From Trochalopteron elliotii (Eukaryota > Chordata > Aves > Passeriformes > Leiothrichidae), in assembly GCA_024734555.1 (NCBI GenBank), contig JANPWX010000096.1:12436445-12500444 (forward strand): 64,000 bases of DNA, written 5' to 3'. The notes under the pieces are model-generated. The model made no database searches, was not told where the DNA came from, and saw only the letters and a list, made by a program, of their open reading frames with translations. This document shows positions 37,302 through 52,689 of this stretch, piece by piece (position 1 is the stretch's first letter; each line of letters begins with the position of its first letter). A program made the translations under genes and the position numbers.

Positions 37302-40300
37302 CATTCTGATATCAGGGTGCCATTATACTGTGAGCCCTAGACACACGTAATATAAATAAACCTTATCCTAAATGGAACATATTCTTACTATGTGATTCTA
37401 TGAGAATGGGAGGTGGAAACCTAAAAATAGTAGACTGCTGTGAGAATCCAAAACAGTGTTATATCTTTGGAATTCTTCATGAAGTCTGGATTCTCACAAC
37501 TTTCTTGTCCTATTTTCCCCATGTTTCTTCTCTCTGTGAGGATTGGTAGTTGCGTAACACAAAGTCCTATTCTTACAGCATTTTATGGTCCACTTTGGTG
37601 AGGAAAACACTTCTGTATGCTGTAATACACCATTGCTAGCATTTCACCAGTTGTTTAAGGCGCTGGGGAAAAACTGTAGATTTTGCTTAAAATGAAAGAT
37701 CAGAAGCTAAATTTATTTCTAATCAGGCAGATGCTCAGAAGATCACAGCTACAGAATGCATGTTTGCTATGACAGCTCATCTGGGGGTTGTCTATGCCTC
37801 TCATACATTGTCCTTTTACTATGGCAATATGAGTCAGCTATGGACAAGGGCTGAAGGGGATTTACCATACCTGAAAACAGGGGAGTCTGCCAGAGCAACC
37901 ACACATCTTTTGTGAAAGTACAAAAACATACAAAAATATGCTCTGTCTTTAATTTTCACTGTCTCATGGTGTCAGCCTTGTGTTTCATTATTTATTCTTT
38001 TGGGGTACAGATGCAATACTTTAATATATTTACATATTATGCAATACTTTAATATATAGTCCCTAGCAATTTTTTAGTTCGAAATATAGATGTAATGGCT
38101 AGAATATACTTTCTCCACATCTGTCTTCCTCTCAATATAAGTATATAACTGACCTTCTAATTAGAATCTATCAAATAAACTCCATCTTGTGAATCATGGG
38201 TCAACTGAAAATTTCAAGGCAGCACTGAACGCATGCATTTTTGGAGGAGCTTTTTATTATTTGGAATTTCTGAAGGAAGCCATTCTGATCCTTATGTCAC
38301 TAAAAATTATGCCAGTGTTAATCCAGTAAGAAATAGAAATTCTGTATTGCCTTCAGCATCTTTTTAGGTATGGGTAAGCATTTATTGAACCTGGGAAAGT
38401 AATGTGAGATGTGAAGTACTCTCCTTTTTTGATCCTGTTTCATACAGAAACCCCATACTCCTTCCTCACCACTGCAATGGTAGCAACGGGCTCCGAGGAC
38501 ATGCACTGAAAATGGCTATGGTGACTAATCATCTCTTACAGCAGTTCATCATCTTATAGCACTATATTTGCAGTTGCCCTTCTGCTGGAGGTCCCCACTC
38601 CCATGGTCCTGCCACTTGAACACTGATGATCTATCTCTGGGCTGAAAACACAGGTGTATCTTAAGGCATTTTGAGCAGCCACACAAAATTCATTCTTACA
38701 CAGGCACGACTTTGCAATGAAGCATGTGAGTAGCTCCTACAAAAGGCACTAATAGAAAACTAAGGAGACAGTAATGTGTTTACGCTGTCACAAATATTAC
38801 AAAGTCAATGTCTACCCTAGTCACAGAGCTGTGCTATTCTTTCTGTACCATGAGAGTATTTATACTCACTAGATAAATTTCCTTGAAAATTAAACAGATA
38901 TTTCAAGAGCATGTTGGAATGTAACTATTCAAGACAAAACAGAAATTAATTTTTCCTCCTGTAAAATTTCTACCTCAAAACTGTAGAATTATTTTAAATA
39001 TTAGTAATCTTTTTCATGTAATTTTCTTCCTTTCTCATTCCCATGAAAAGAGTGTTTCCAAAACTGGTACTGAAAGGCAGTGATCTGGCAGGATAGGTGA
39101 ATTCACTAATGTCAGTTTCAATAACAGTGTAGGATCAGATTATATTTTTTAAATAATTGTCCATAATAAACAGAAAAAATATTCCCTCTCATTGAGTTCA
39201 ATGTCGTCACACTGCTGTCTCACGTCTGGTTTTATTTTGTTGATTCCGTATGCTCAGAAAGAAGCCCGGTTGTGAAAAATATTTGATATTCTTTTCTAAT
39301 AACCCATTAAACTCAATGATTACTGTAGTGAATTAATCCCCAGAGGATAAGTTTACTCTAGCATTTTTTTCAAAACTTGCTGCTGCTACTTCAATGATAA
39401 TAATTTTAAGGGCCATCCTATCTGTTCAGGAGTGCTGTAGTATGGTGCCACATCCGACTTACCAGACTACCACAAGTACCTGTTTGTTTAGAAATTGGGT
39501 TCCCGGTTTTGAGGGTAGGATTTGATTGATTGAGTAACCTTATGAATTGAACTAAAATGTGGTTTATTGTGGGTTTCATACTAAGAACCTCTTCTTCAGC
39601 AGGCCACAGTGTAACTCAGGCTATTTTTCTTCCACCCTACAACAGGTGAGTAATTCAGCAATAATGAGGTGATTAGTAATGTTCTGTGTCTAAGTATCTC
39701 ACTGGTATGTTTAAACTGCCAATGAATCCTTTTATAGAAAAACTGCTGTTTGCAATGCAGTGGGAGAATAAGATCAGAATGTTCAAAAATATCTCTGAAG
39801 AACCTCCTCTATGGATAATTTGAGATATACCTCACTACTCAAATGAAAAAATAAAAGGGGTTAGATTTGTCAAGCTTTTGATCATATCTTAAAAGTGAAG
39901 GGCTCTCCTTTCATAGGGCAGCCTCATAGAAGGGTTTCTTCTGTGTCTTCCAATCAGATGCACAAAGCAGTTCCTCTATTTCTCTCTTTTCTTGTCAGTT
40001 TTATACTTGTCATTCCTCTCTTTTCCTCTGTCAGGTTATTAAAGCTGAACACTTTTTTAAATCTTGGCTTTGCTCACCTCTGGCACATTCCTCTGACCCT
40101 TAGCACATCCAAAAGTATTATGTCTTGATTTGGCTAAACTGGCCAGGGGTGTTTTTTATTTGGGAGCACAGGGAAACACTGTATTTGAGTGCATGTTCAT
40201 TTAGGTATTTCTCTTTAATCACCATTTACAGAACACACTAGCTGTTGCTCTTGACTGCACATTGTAACCAAATGCACTTGATTCAATGTGTCCCACAAAT

Positions 40301-40771
40301 GCTCTTAAATCACAAGTACAAGACATTTGTCCTGCAGATGCAATGATGCAATGATGGAGATTGATTTGCATTAGGTGGAGAAGTTAAGCAGTTGGAACAC
40401 ATTTATCCTAAAGTTTGAATTACAGACATCTTTTTTTTCCTCATTGGAATGCCAATATGAAGTTTATGTCATAATAGAAAGTGTAATGAAACATTGTTAA
40501 ATAAATTGCTGACATAATCTAAGCGTTATGCAGTATAAAAACTACTTGCACAAGTATTCACATAAGAATTATGTCAAAATTGATACTGAGGGTTGTGCAA
40601 AGCTTGTCACAGGATTGTCATCTACCCAATTGTATATAGCCCTAGGTGTTCAAATGGCAGTGTGAGAAAACCTGCCAAGAGCAATACTGAAAGAGGTTCC
40701 CCCCTCCACTGGAAAAGCTTCTCCTTAAGCCTAGAGAACTAGCCACTGACTTCATTGAAAAACAGACTTGA

Positions 40772-40798
40772 ACATACATACATACATACATACATACA

Positions 40799-40828
<30 letters not shown>
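40772..40828. repeat. (CATA)n tetranucleotide microsatellite
   Basis: About 14 near-perfect ACAT/CATA units. The minus strand translates as a MYVC repeat, which is not a gene. Confidence 0.96.
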
Positions 40829-40829
<1 letters not shown>

Positions 40830-43800
40830 TAGTTCAGTGTTTTCCACTTCCTTTAAAGTATTTCAATGACAAAATTAAATCCATCTGAGCACAAGGATAT
40901 ACAAGGTTGCATAATTTGCACAGAATTAGAAATCTTTGGAGCTTCTAATTGTGCATTTCTCGTGGTTGACAAACAATGACGGGGTTAAAAGCATGAGATG
41001 TTTCCTAAAACTGCAACTTCTGGCTGTTGTGTTTGCCTTCCTGAATTTTGTGGTTTTAATTTTTAATAAAGGAAAAAGTCATGAGCTCAGACAGCTGTTT
41101 GCAAGAAGAGGCTACAGGAGAGCTCAGTAACAACAGACTATGATACTATATAATTATGTTTTTTTCTCTTCATTAGCATGTACAACCTGCTACAGGAATG
41201 AGAATATAATGATAATTGCCAGACTCTTGGGTTTTCACACTTGGAAATAGTGTAAAGTACAAGTCTATAGTAATAGGGATTACTTCAAGAAATGTTTCTG
41301 TCTGAATAGAGAAAGTAGGAGCTTGTAGCAGACTGGAAATTTAATTTTGATGTTAAATTTCTGGCAAAACATCTCTAGGAGATAATAGCATTTATTCTCA
41401 TTCTGGTCGCAAAGTGAAGATGAGTGTAGCATTCATTCTTTAACTTGCCATTAAAGGATGTTTGTCTGTGTCACAGCATGTAGCATTAATGATAGATTCT
41501 GCAGAGAAGAGTTGCTGCTATATGAAAAGTCACTGAAGACTAAAGTTTATTGAAAGAGCTTACATGGGAAACTTCTTTGATTCCTGTACACATTCTGTTT
41601 AGCTTTAGGCAATATTTTCATTTTTCTCACGTGGCAAAGTAATGTCTCTGTTAAAAAGAATTTATTAAATTTATTTTTTTTTAAACTGATATCTCTGTGT
41701 GCTGTATAAGACAGTACTCCTTTGTTTCCTTTCATAAAGAATCATGCTTTCAAAGTTGGTAATGTCAAGTAACATGTCATAGAGACAGTGCAAAATACTA
41801 GCTCTTGTGACAAATTGGTAATAAGTAGAGTGTTGTTTCACATATGACTTAGATCTTTGATAATCCTAAATCTAAAAATTATTTTCAAATACTCAAATAA
41901 TCTTCCTTCTCAGCATGACATGTCCTGGTGTGCTACTGTCCTCCCATTCCCATAGGACATGCCCCTTTCCCATGTGTAACTCTTCAGTCTTTCTTACTCT
42001 TTCTTTTTACATTTCCCCTGTTTTCCTGGACACCTGCCTGATGCAGGTGGTGCTGGGCTGAAACATTCTTTGGAGATCCCTGCTTCTCTGCCTAGACTGC
42101 CAACATAGCTCAAGATACCTGACTTCTAGGCAGCTGAAGTTAAATGAGCTGAATCCAACCGTAAGTGCTTATCACCCACTGAACTGGTGGTACTTACTAA
42201 CGGGATACCTTCCTTGAACACTGAGCTCCTAATATATTTAAAAATCTGGTGGCATGGAGCCCAAATTGCATTTAAATAGAAATTTAAGCGTTTTGTCTGT
42301 TAGTAATTTCTGAAAATTAGGCTTGAGTTCTAGCAAAGAAAATCCTTATCCTTTGTTGAAAATCCCACATTTATCTATTTGCCTTCAAGAAAAGGAGAAA
42401 GAATGGCAGTGGTGGAGCTTTCATTTATAGACATACAAAGAAACTGTTTCTTGTTTTCAGTTGGAGTTAGGTAGTTTATTTGATTCTCCTCCTTCATTGA
42501 TTATAATTTTGTTTCAGAGTAAGGCAGTGATGCTGCATGTGAAATAAATTAAAAACCTGCCTACCATATCCATGAAACAATGGGAGCTGGTTTTGAAAAC
42601 CTAATAAAAAACATCATATTGACATGCATATGGATAATAAGCTTTCGGTTCAGAACATGGAATAGCTGAATTTCAAAACCTGGAATGCTTAAAAAGGCAA
42701 ATGAAGTAAAGTGCATGCTTCAAAACAAAGAGCAATGTCAAGGATTTGCAGCTCTGTATTGATTGGTACTGTAGAAGACATTTACAACAAGAAAAATGGA
42801 AAGACTGCATGAAAAATTCAAAGCAAAAGATCTGATTTGAAGATTCCCAATACTGAGGAAGGAAAAATATATTCAGTATATTGAAAAATTTAAGATTTTT
42901 AATTAAAAAAAAATTAATGGTTGTTTCCTTTCTGTATTATTTCCTTTGTGATGGGCTACATGGCACAGGTTAGATGAGGTAAAAAGGAGAAAGAGGCAAA
43001 CTTTTGAATATATAAAACCTTGAGTGAATAAATATTCTATTTTACTTTTTTAGAACTAAATATCAAACTGTAGAAATGTAGAACCCCTGTATTTTATACA
43101 TGGAAAGTCACATGTTAAGTATAAACTCCTTTGGGATTATTTACTTTATCATTAGAATGAAAAAGGGAAAAAACAACCAGATTGCATATTCATGTGTTGT
43201 TGATAAATTTTGAAAAAAACACCTGTGAGCCCAAAGTGCCCTGTCTCTTTTTCTCCTCTATTAAGATGATGTTAAATTGCCCAAAATAGATTTACAGAAA
43301 CTTGAAGATGGAAGATACCTGCTTATAATATTTTTAATATTTCTTGAACAGAAATTTATAATGATATTTGACCTTTCTTTAACACTTGGTTAGCTAAGTG
43401 ATTTCATATAAACCAATAAAAATTAATGTGTATCATTACTAAGTAACCTGGTTTTCATGCATTTATTCCTTTCTAGTATCCAACCAAAATTATTTTGCTG
43501 ACTATGTTGGACTTGTTCATAGTAAGCAGGACAAACATTGCCTTCATTATACCATTTACATGTTAAAAGATATTTATTATGTTGATTCTTCATTTTTCTT
43601 CTCTTCTGTTGACAAGGTAGATTTTTTTCCACATTTTTTTATTGCTCATAGGTTGTATGTATCATGTTCTTATTGTGGTCCTCTGTATTCTTCCCATATA
43701 CTCTGCAGTCTTTTTAGTGTGAAGTATTTAACAGAAAAAAAAATGTATTTCAGTAAAGACTTCACCAACACCATAAAAAGCTGACCTATAGGACCTTTAG

Positions 43801-45829
43801 TATTTTATTATAAAACTGCCATTAAGTGTTACTGAATGTTGCCCAATGCTACAGTGTTGGTTTTAATTTCTGACTCACTATTACAATCTCCTGCAGTTCT
43901 CTGCCATATTTTACTACCTTGCCAAATGTTACTTGCTCTCATTCTGTCTGATTTCTCTGCCTACAGGAAGCACTTTGCTCTTTTCTTTATTTAATTCACC
44001 TTGTTGTTCTTTAGTTTGCTGAGATCTGCCCTCTGCAGCATTTGCTATCCTTTTTCTGCACAATAAAAACAGTGTTAAATTCTATCATCCAAATCATTAC
44101 TGAAAATATTAATTGAGTTGAATATGGAGTGTACACTCACCTTCCTCTTCAAACCTTTTCTCAGCTTAACACCCAAACACTGATGAATTTTTTTTGTGAA
44201 CAGTTTTTAAGCCAGCTCTGGAAGTTATTCTGTTGATTTACATGCACTAAGCACTTTCTTTGCAAAGAAGGGGCATCACACAGCCCTGGGTCATAAGATG
44301 GAATAAATTAGGTCCTATCTACTGTTCTGCCTCTCCAAAACCACCACAGCCATATCACCTGTCAAGAAGAAGGACAGTGATTTTAGGAAGAATTGCTCTT
44401 GAAAACTCGTATTTATTTTACTATTTCATAGATGTACAGTAATTCATGGATTAAAAATTTTGTTACAGAACCTCAGGATCAATTATTAATCCACTTTTCA
44501 AAAACTGTGAAAACAATGTCTGTCTGTCTGATACTCTGCAGTTGCTTCATCAGCTTTTTTTGTTTTTTAATTTGTTCTGCTTTTCCCTTTTTTTTTCAGT
44601 CAGAAACTTCAGGTGAGATGTCCCTATTGAAGTCAATACGTGAGGGGTTTTTTATTCCATTTACTACAATGAGGCCAGGAGCTAACATAGACTCTTCAAG
44701 GGCTTCTCAAAGTGTCAAGTTTCATTCCTAAAAACACAATGATGTCTTGAGAATTCTGCACATCAAAAACAATTTCATAATAGAAGAGAAGATTTTCATT
44801 TCATTGATATGGAAATCATGTTATGGAGCATGCATCCTGAAAGCATTCAGTGTCTAAAGTGACACCATGTAAGGCATGCATAGACAATTTCCATCCTCAC
44901 CAAAATGTTGTTAATTTAGATTTAGTGAAAAAGATGTACTTATCATCACAAAACACAGATAGACATATGAGTAATAGTATGAGTTCTGTTTTGGTTTTTT
45001 GCTTTCATATTTCAATGCAACTGGAATATAAAAGATGTGCAAATCTTAGGGGATCTGAATATGTACATGAAGAGGCAAACATTTATTAATCTATTAAATA
45101 TCATCTGCTCACCGAATAAGCCAGTTGTTTAACTGTGGAACACAGGAACACAGGAACACAACTTTGTAGTTCAAATCACTTTACTGAACCTTGGGAAATT
45201 TAAGTCCACTTTTCAGCTCTCAGATTTCCTGCAAATCACAGCTTTTACCTCAGCTTTTGCTGTCAGTTCTTGCTACTGTAAAACAAAGATTCTTGTACCT
45301 GCCTGCGTGAAAAGGAGACCACCACAGTGAGGTTAAATCAGTATTCCTCAAGTGCCTCACAGTATTAGTGGAGACACCCCACTCTGCTGGTTCACCATCT
45401 AGTCCTGTTCATGAAAGTGGAATTGCTTGAAGCCTTGATCATAGAAACAGGTCCCTTTAAATTTTCTCATGTATGAATTTTTCCCTTGCTCAGTACATCT
45501 TCAGCCCACTGCTAATAAGACAACTAGTCAACAATATAATTAATCTTTCTTGTGCTAATTTTTGTGATCACTTTATCATAGTTATATATGCAAATTATTT
45601 ATTGAACTTTTTGGGAAAAAAATCTTTTTTAAGAAACTGTTCACTGAATGACTGATGGTTTGGAGTTTGGTCCAAAATATTTTTCAGTTTTACTGATTTG
45701 ATTATTATAATTGGATTACATGAGTCTATTCGGCATATTTGGTTTGCAAGAATGACAGTCAATGAAACAATACAGATAGTAAATATGTGGCAGGGTCCTT
45801 GCAATGGTCTTTAATCTTTTGCCTGGGAA

Positions 45830-45890
45830 ACTTTTGCCTGGGCAAAAGTCTGGAAAACAGACTTGGAGAACAGACCAACATTTCGGTCTG
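45830..45890. repeat. Three adjacent short inverted repeats (hairpin cluster)
   Basis: Stem ACTTTTGC (45830-45837) pairs with GCAAAAGT (45842-45849). AAGTCTG (45846-45852) pairs with CAGACTT (45858-45864). CAGACC (45871-45876) pairs with GGTCTG (45885-45890). The first two overlap and so are alternatives. CTTTTGCCTGGG also occurs as a direct repeat just upstream. Function is unknown. Confidence 0.7.
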
Positions 45891-46097
45891 CTTTGCATTA
45901 AGTACGTGCATCTGTAACTGCACCTTTTTTTTCTTGTTATATTTGCGTTTTGTGTTATAGAAGTGATATGAACAATATTTTTTCTGGAAACAGTATACTT
46001 AGCTGCTTAAGTGAAGATAAAAACTGGTTCATGATGCAGTCTTCTGGGTTAAATGAATCCTTATATCTATGGGGTTTTTTTTGTTTGTTTCTTTTGT

Positions 46098-46137
46098 TTT
46101 GGTTTGGTTTGGTTTGGTTTGGTTTGGTTTGGTTTTT
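46098..46137. repeat. (GGTTT)n pentanucleotide microsatellite
   Basis: About seven perfect GGTTT units inside a T-rich stretch that starts near 46073. Confidence 0.95.
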
Positions 46138-49100
46138 GTGGCACAGAGGAAATGGGAAAAAGAGGATGATAAACTGAACAAGATTCTTTTAGAATTTCAG
46201 TGACAATTGCTTAAAGCTATTAAATTATATTTACTTCAGGGATTAGGCAAGTTAAACATTTGTACAATATTATAAGTTCCTAAAACAAATATTCTATCTT
46301 AAATCACAAAGATCAATAGCAATCAATTTAAATGAATACTAATTCACTGAAAGTTTCTACTTGTCATTTTTTAAGGTCTCATATTTTCCTATGGAAAAGG
46401 TGATTTTCCCTGATAAATACTATAGAAAGTCACTGTGAGAAAAGAAATTTAGTAGTCATTCCTATGGCTTTGAAATGAAGTACAGTTGACTTTTTAACAA
46501 GAATCTCAGAGGGGAAAAAGAAAGTCTGATTTATGTTTAGGCATAACTTTGTATTTTGAAGAATTGTAAACAGCAGATATAGAAATCACATCTGTATTTG
46601 AATCATAGCAGTATCTGAAGGTAAAGGTATGAACAATCATTCTTAGATTAAAGAAGAAGAGTGATATCATCAGAAAAAGAATTTAGATATCCAGAAGCTG
46701 ATTAAATGTTTCTGGTCATCTGCCTTGTTAAAGAGGCCAGTGCTTCCCTACAAAAATATGATGGCATCTTTAGCAATCACGAATGCTTAAGCATTAGACA
46801 ATTTATCAGCACCATCAATAAAGGAAAATCTATCAGAAAATTGATTATTTTTCATCCCAGTGTGGCCTCCACCTGCAGCTACCCCTCCAGGAGACCTGAG
46901 GGTTTTCAATGGGAAAGAACGCCTAGAGAGTAATGTTATTTCAGTCGTGCAAATGTTATCAAATAGAAAGCCAGGGACTTTGCTGCAATATTCTCCAAGT
47001 AAAATGCTGTTCATTTCCCTTTTTACTTATTTTTTAATTAAAATATTATTTGGTAATCAATTAGCAGATATGACACAAAAAATAGAAAACATAGAGAGAA
47101 TTTCCACAAGGGTAGAATTGGCCAATGTATCCTAGCAAGATCTGTGCTAACCTTTTCTCCAGCAGAATATGCAGCACTGGTCAAGCAAAAATGATGAATA
47201 AAATAAAGTGACAGAAATAGCTGAGTATATCAAGAACTTAAGGCTTGCCAAAGCTAAGAGTCTAGGTAGAAATGCGGAAAAATCTCACAGTGTTTGTATT
47301 TTGCAAAGTAGCTGATAGGACAAGTTAGCCCTGATGACAAATGCCTCTAAATTACCTGTTAACACTTATGAAATAAATCCATCATGTGACAAGTTCTTTG
47401 AAATCATCAATTCAACACTGAGAAAACAATCTTAAAGCTTGCTAGGAAAGGAACAGATCACCAGGCAAGTAATGTTGTACTACTGACTTAAACCAGAGTG
47501 AACTCCAGTATTAGGTAAAGTGACCAGTTCTGTTCATTTGAGAAATAATGTATGACATTGTTTAAGAAGGAACGAGGATGCTAGATTAGTTTAATGGTGG
47601 ATGAATGACTGTCACAACTTCTTGGAGTAAGGAGTATTTTCCTGGAGTATTCACAATGTCAGGGCTATAGTTCCAGCTTAGGCTGTAGTTCTCACGTGTT
47701 TTGATTTTCAGGAAATAGAATGTATCCTAATTGGTTGCTTTAAAATATTTTCCTCTTAAAATAACAATTTAAAAATCCATCATAAAAAAATAGAAGGATA
47801 AAGGCAAATGGACCAAATTATTTAGGAATTTTCTAGTAATTGGATTTTTTGTTTGTAGCTGATGAGTCACTCTGCCTGCCCACCCTCCCTCTCCTCTTCT
47901 GCTCCAGTAAAGCAGAGAGGAAAACAGTGGTGATAATCCTTCTGGATGGAAATATTTTACACTTCTTTGGTAGGTGATAAATGCTTCATTCCAAGGGGAT
48001 TAGCACAGTGAAGATTCACTAAAGGAGTAATTGTTTCTGCATGCACACAAAACAATTCAGAGCCTTGTTGAATCAACAGTAATAATACTTCTTTTGTAGG
48101 AACAGCTAATACAGGAGCAATGACCACATGATTTTTTTTTCTTTAATTTTAATATTCTCCTGCAGCTACTGTGTTGTGAACTTGTTTAATTGTTGTGAGG
48201 ATTTTTCTTTCACTATTTCACACTAATCTTTTCAGTTAAATCTTAATGGAGTTAGTAACAAGAATTGCATTTTCTCAGGAAACGAAGGCAATTTTAGGCA
48301 ACTTAATGTTTTAAGCCAGATGAAGCATTTGTAATGATCAGCATTACAGCCACCATAAAATGTTAATAAATGTATATCCTAATAAATGCAAACGGTATAA
48401 TATTGCAAGTGAAACAGATCTACTTTCTGTGGATTCCTATAATTTCCTTAACCATTACACTTTCATTGAAACCTGTCACTGAAAGACAGGCTTAATTTTC
48501 AAGAAAGGCAACAGTAAGAGCATTCTGTATTTCTCATCCAAATCAATGCACATTCTAAAATACTGTTGAGAACATTCAGATTTTTTTTTACCTTAATGAA
48601 AATAATGTAATAAGAACTGCATGCATAAAATGAGAAACTGATTTGATGATTATAAGCTCTTTAAACTCACTTCTTCCAGATACATCAAATTTATGCTTAA
48701 AAAATTCTGTTGCTTGGAATTTCTTCAGCCTACATAGACTAACAAAGCAAATGACCTACACTAACATTGAATCCAAACAATATGAGATTTAAAGGACAGT
48801 ATTAAAAGGGTAAAGTGAAATTGCTTTCTGATTTCTTGATTTTTAATCACTGAATGTAATAAAAATTCTTATGGAAAATGTTAATTCATGGACATTTTTG
48901 ATTTTACTTTGTTTTTCCTATTTTGTCATGTACTATCCATAGTTATGTCCTAATGTGCAATCAGAAGGCTGCAGTGGAACACCAGGAAAAAAATAACCCA
49001 TTAACCCATCTAATGCTAGATATTTCTGCTACCAGATGGTATCACATGGATGCTTTTAAATTGTGAGCTTTCTGCTAGAGTTGAGTGCTCCATCTGTGAC

Positions 49101-52100
49101 AGATTAGCTCCCCAAGTTGGAAATACTGCTTTCAGTCCATTTCCCTACTAGAAACTGAATACACTGCCTTTAAAAAGCCATGCTTTGAGCACAGTTCTCT
49201 TTGCTTTGAAGCAGCATTGTAAGATAGTGTCCAGTGAATTGATGCCAACAGATTGAACCATGCTTGCTCTCACTTGAAGATTGTCTTGGTAGTCTTTATA
49301 CAGGTTATTGCCATTCGTGATCTCCATATTGAAAGTGTTGGGGGAAGGGGGGATTTAAATAATTGTATTTTATTTTCCTTCCTTTTAAAATGTGGTTTAC
49401 GCAGTTCTGCCTTCAACAATATAGGATTACAGGCTAAGGAAATGGAGCCACCTTGTTGATATGTGATGTCGAAGAGAAGGTGAAGGAATGATAGGCTAGA
49501 GTGATAGAGAGCATCAGTTTGGATGCGAAGTGATTGTTGGGAATCTTAATATATCTCCCCTTCAATATTGAGATACCTTCCTTTCACCAGTTCCTTTTGC
49601 AAGTTTTGTGCCTAATGACTTAAGAGTGTACAAAGCACTCAGACTATACATACACTGTAGGCTGGTTTAGGAGGAATCTCAGTTTATTTTTATAATTTCA
49701 TGGAAATGTTAGAAAAAACTCCAAACAAATTAATGAAGGTAGAATTCTGAAAACATTGAATGAAGAGGTTTTTTCTGTTTTCAGTACCTTGACATTAATT
49801 GCACAGCTTAAATGATAGGCAATGCATTTAAAATCAGTATTAGGCTAAAAGAAGAAAATCCTAATAAGTCACACTACTATATTTTTCTGAAGAACATGTC
49901 ACTTTTACTATTTGAAAAACAGTACCAGTGATGACTAATTAGATCTTGAATTTAATGCTGAAATATCGTAATTTTTTTTAAGCCATCATACATAAAAAGC
50001 TACCAAAACCTGCATTTACAGTGCTTGGCTCATAATAGATCATTCCATGGCTTTGTTTGGCTTTCCAGTACGCAATGCACTTATGATGGCAGAACATAAA
50101 ATGATGCTTTCTCTGCTGATTTAGGTTATAACATTTAAATGCTGCAGTAAGTGGAAAAACTATCTGCATCATAGTGGTAATTGTTAGTCATTTTTTGGAC
50201 TGCTAAAAATCTTTTTGACATATGCAAAATAGAAGAATAAAATTTTTGTACGCTAATGGTGCAACACTAAAAATATCTAAATATTTTCAGAGAACTGATT
50301 TGGTGGTTAACGCCAAAATTTTTCTTTTTCATGGAATGTAAGCTTTTAGCACTTTAGACATAAATAACACTTGTGGCAATAAAAATGCACAGTATTGGAA
50401 AGTCCATTGAATATATTTTCATGTAGATGAAAAATTATGTGAATTTTTACTTTCAGATTTCTTCTTCTAAAATTGCAATATGTTTTTTTTAACATCAGAT
50501 GATATCTCACAGCCAAAAGTAGAACTTAGTCATCAGCCTCAAGAGCAAGGGAATGTTTGGTAGAATTAGTTCAGTCTTCTTGAGCAAGTCATGTAAAAAA
50601 GAAGTTTACATGTTTCATCTTTGCTTAGGACACATTTGTACATAGTTCAAAGAATGGATTCTGGATATGGTTTGTTTGTTTGTGTGAGAATGATGATGGT
50701 TGTGCATGGGGTGACTTGTGTGGTGTGCATACTAGCTCAAGAAGTATGTAGGGGGCAGGCGTAAATAATAAAAAATGGTGTATAAAATACTATATGCAGA
50801 AAAATAAAAAATATTTTTCTTCACAGGTCTGATATTTTGGGGTATTCCTGTTTTCTTGACAAAACTGGTGTATGTTCCTCTTCTGTTGCCTCATTACATT
50901 ATTGGTACAAAGAGGTGAACAGGTGGGGGGGGGTTAAGTCTTTTCCTTGTCTAATAATTGGCATTATTACTGAATAGCACTTTTAAACTTCTGTGAACAT
51001 TATTAGACTCCATTTTGGAGACACTTTTACCAACAGGTCTGAGATGTAAAGGACATAAATTATCTCAACAAATCCTTGCCTGGGTAGGGACATGATAAAA
51101 GAAGGCACTATTTCTCTTCACATTCTATAGTGAATTTTGTGTTCCTTCATTCTTTTATCTAGAAAACATTTAGAAAAATTAAAATTGGAGTAATGTATTA
51201 AGTCTTTTGTAATTCTAGTATCACATCTTGAGAATTGTAGTAGATACGTACAAATCTGTTGTAGCACATCTTTTTGTTGAAATGCATTAGGGTTCTCTTT
51301 TTACCTTAAGGACCATAGAAAATTATGTTTGGGCAGAATATGAGGTAAAGTTTTTACTTCCGAGGACATAAATTTTGATTATTAAGGAAGTTCATTAAAA
51401 AAACACCTTGTTATTCTTTTCAAAGGTTTCAGGCATAAATTTAAATTTAGAATATTCTCAGTAATTAAAATGTAATAAGTGAAACAATATTGCAAGCAGT
51501 CATCTGCGTTTGAAAATCTTAGTATGTGAAAAGATAGGAAGTTAAGGAAAAAAGAGAGTTGCAAAGTATTACAAAAGATCTTCGATACTGCACAGTAAGA
51601 GCTATAAAATTATTTTAAATGAGACGGAAATAGATTTTTATTGTTACTGTAGAGATAATATATTTATGTAACCCAGTTTAAAAATAATGGGGCTTTTCTT
51701 AACAAAAATATGATATTCATGGATTTGTGGTGCTTTTTAATGAGAAAATCTTTTAATTTGACCCTGCATTGCCTCATCAGATATATTGTCTGTCAAAAAA
51801 AGTCATTAGAATGGTAACTCGTATGTGAGGAAGAAAATAGACCCATATTTTGTGGGGAAATAGTAAAAGGGTAAAAAGTATTTCTTGAAATGTTAGGGCA
51901 ATTTTGCTACGTACTCTTCTGTTTAAAATTACATACTTGTAAGCAGAGATGTAAGTAATCCATTTTAAGACTGTTAGAGCCTGTTATGATCCTCTAGTTT
52001 GATCTTTTGAATAACACAGTCCTTTAAATTTCACTGACTAATTTTTCAGATTCTGATGGAGCTTCTCTTATCTTATAGAAAAAAACCTCATTGTAGTCTA

Positions 52101-52689
52101 AAAAAATTTAAAATTATGGGAAATCCATTGTTCTCTGTGTTACTGAGTAGGTATCTCTGGGGTTAAAACAGTGCTTCTATCTCATCTGAATTTATTTAGC
52201 TTCTACTTTCGTCCTGTGCATCATGTTATACCTTTGTCTGCTAAACTCAGTGTCTTGTCAGAAATCTTTTGTTCATATTTATATTGTCTTCCTTCTTGTA
52301 CCACTTGTCCTCTATCATCTTCACCAAGTTTCAGCTATAAAATTACTGCTATTAAATGACTAAGTGATAAAGATTAAAATTTTTAAATTTCTCTCTGTAA
52401 TTCAGAATTCCCAGATCCAGAATAACTTTTTGAGCTCTTCAAAGAACTCTTTTTTTTTTTCAATTTCCACTCGAAAGTGAGATATGAGAGCTGTTTCTCA
52501 GTAATGGTCTCAGCAATGTAAAGAAGAGGGTAAATAAAAAGTCCAGTTCAAACATACACATCCTACATATATGTTCAGAGATTTATATTTTCTTCTCTAT
52601 GATTTGATTCTGGGAATTCTATTCATTGATCACCACAGATCTCAAAACCCTTCCCAAGAATGATTTTTCTTCTCTCTGTGTTGGAAAAA

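Larger units (their letters stand above)
34541..52689. other. Long intronic stretch with microsatellites only
   Basis: About 18 kb with no transposon that I could name. It holds the CATA repeat (40772-40828), the GGTTT repeat (46098-46137), the CTCF-like site (37284-37301) and the hairpin cluster (45830-45890). The scarcity of recognisable young insertions could mean that they are too old to see or that sequence here is constrained. This cannot be settled without alignment. Confidence 0.5.

Noticed and set aside
40642..40827. MYVC-repeat open frame on the minus strand
   Set aside because: Translation of the CATA microsatellite; not a zinc-finger or metal-binding protein.
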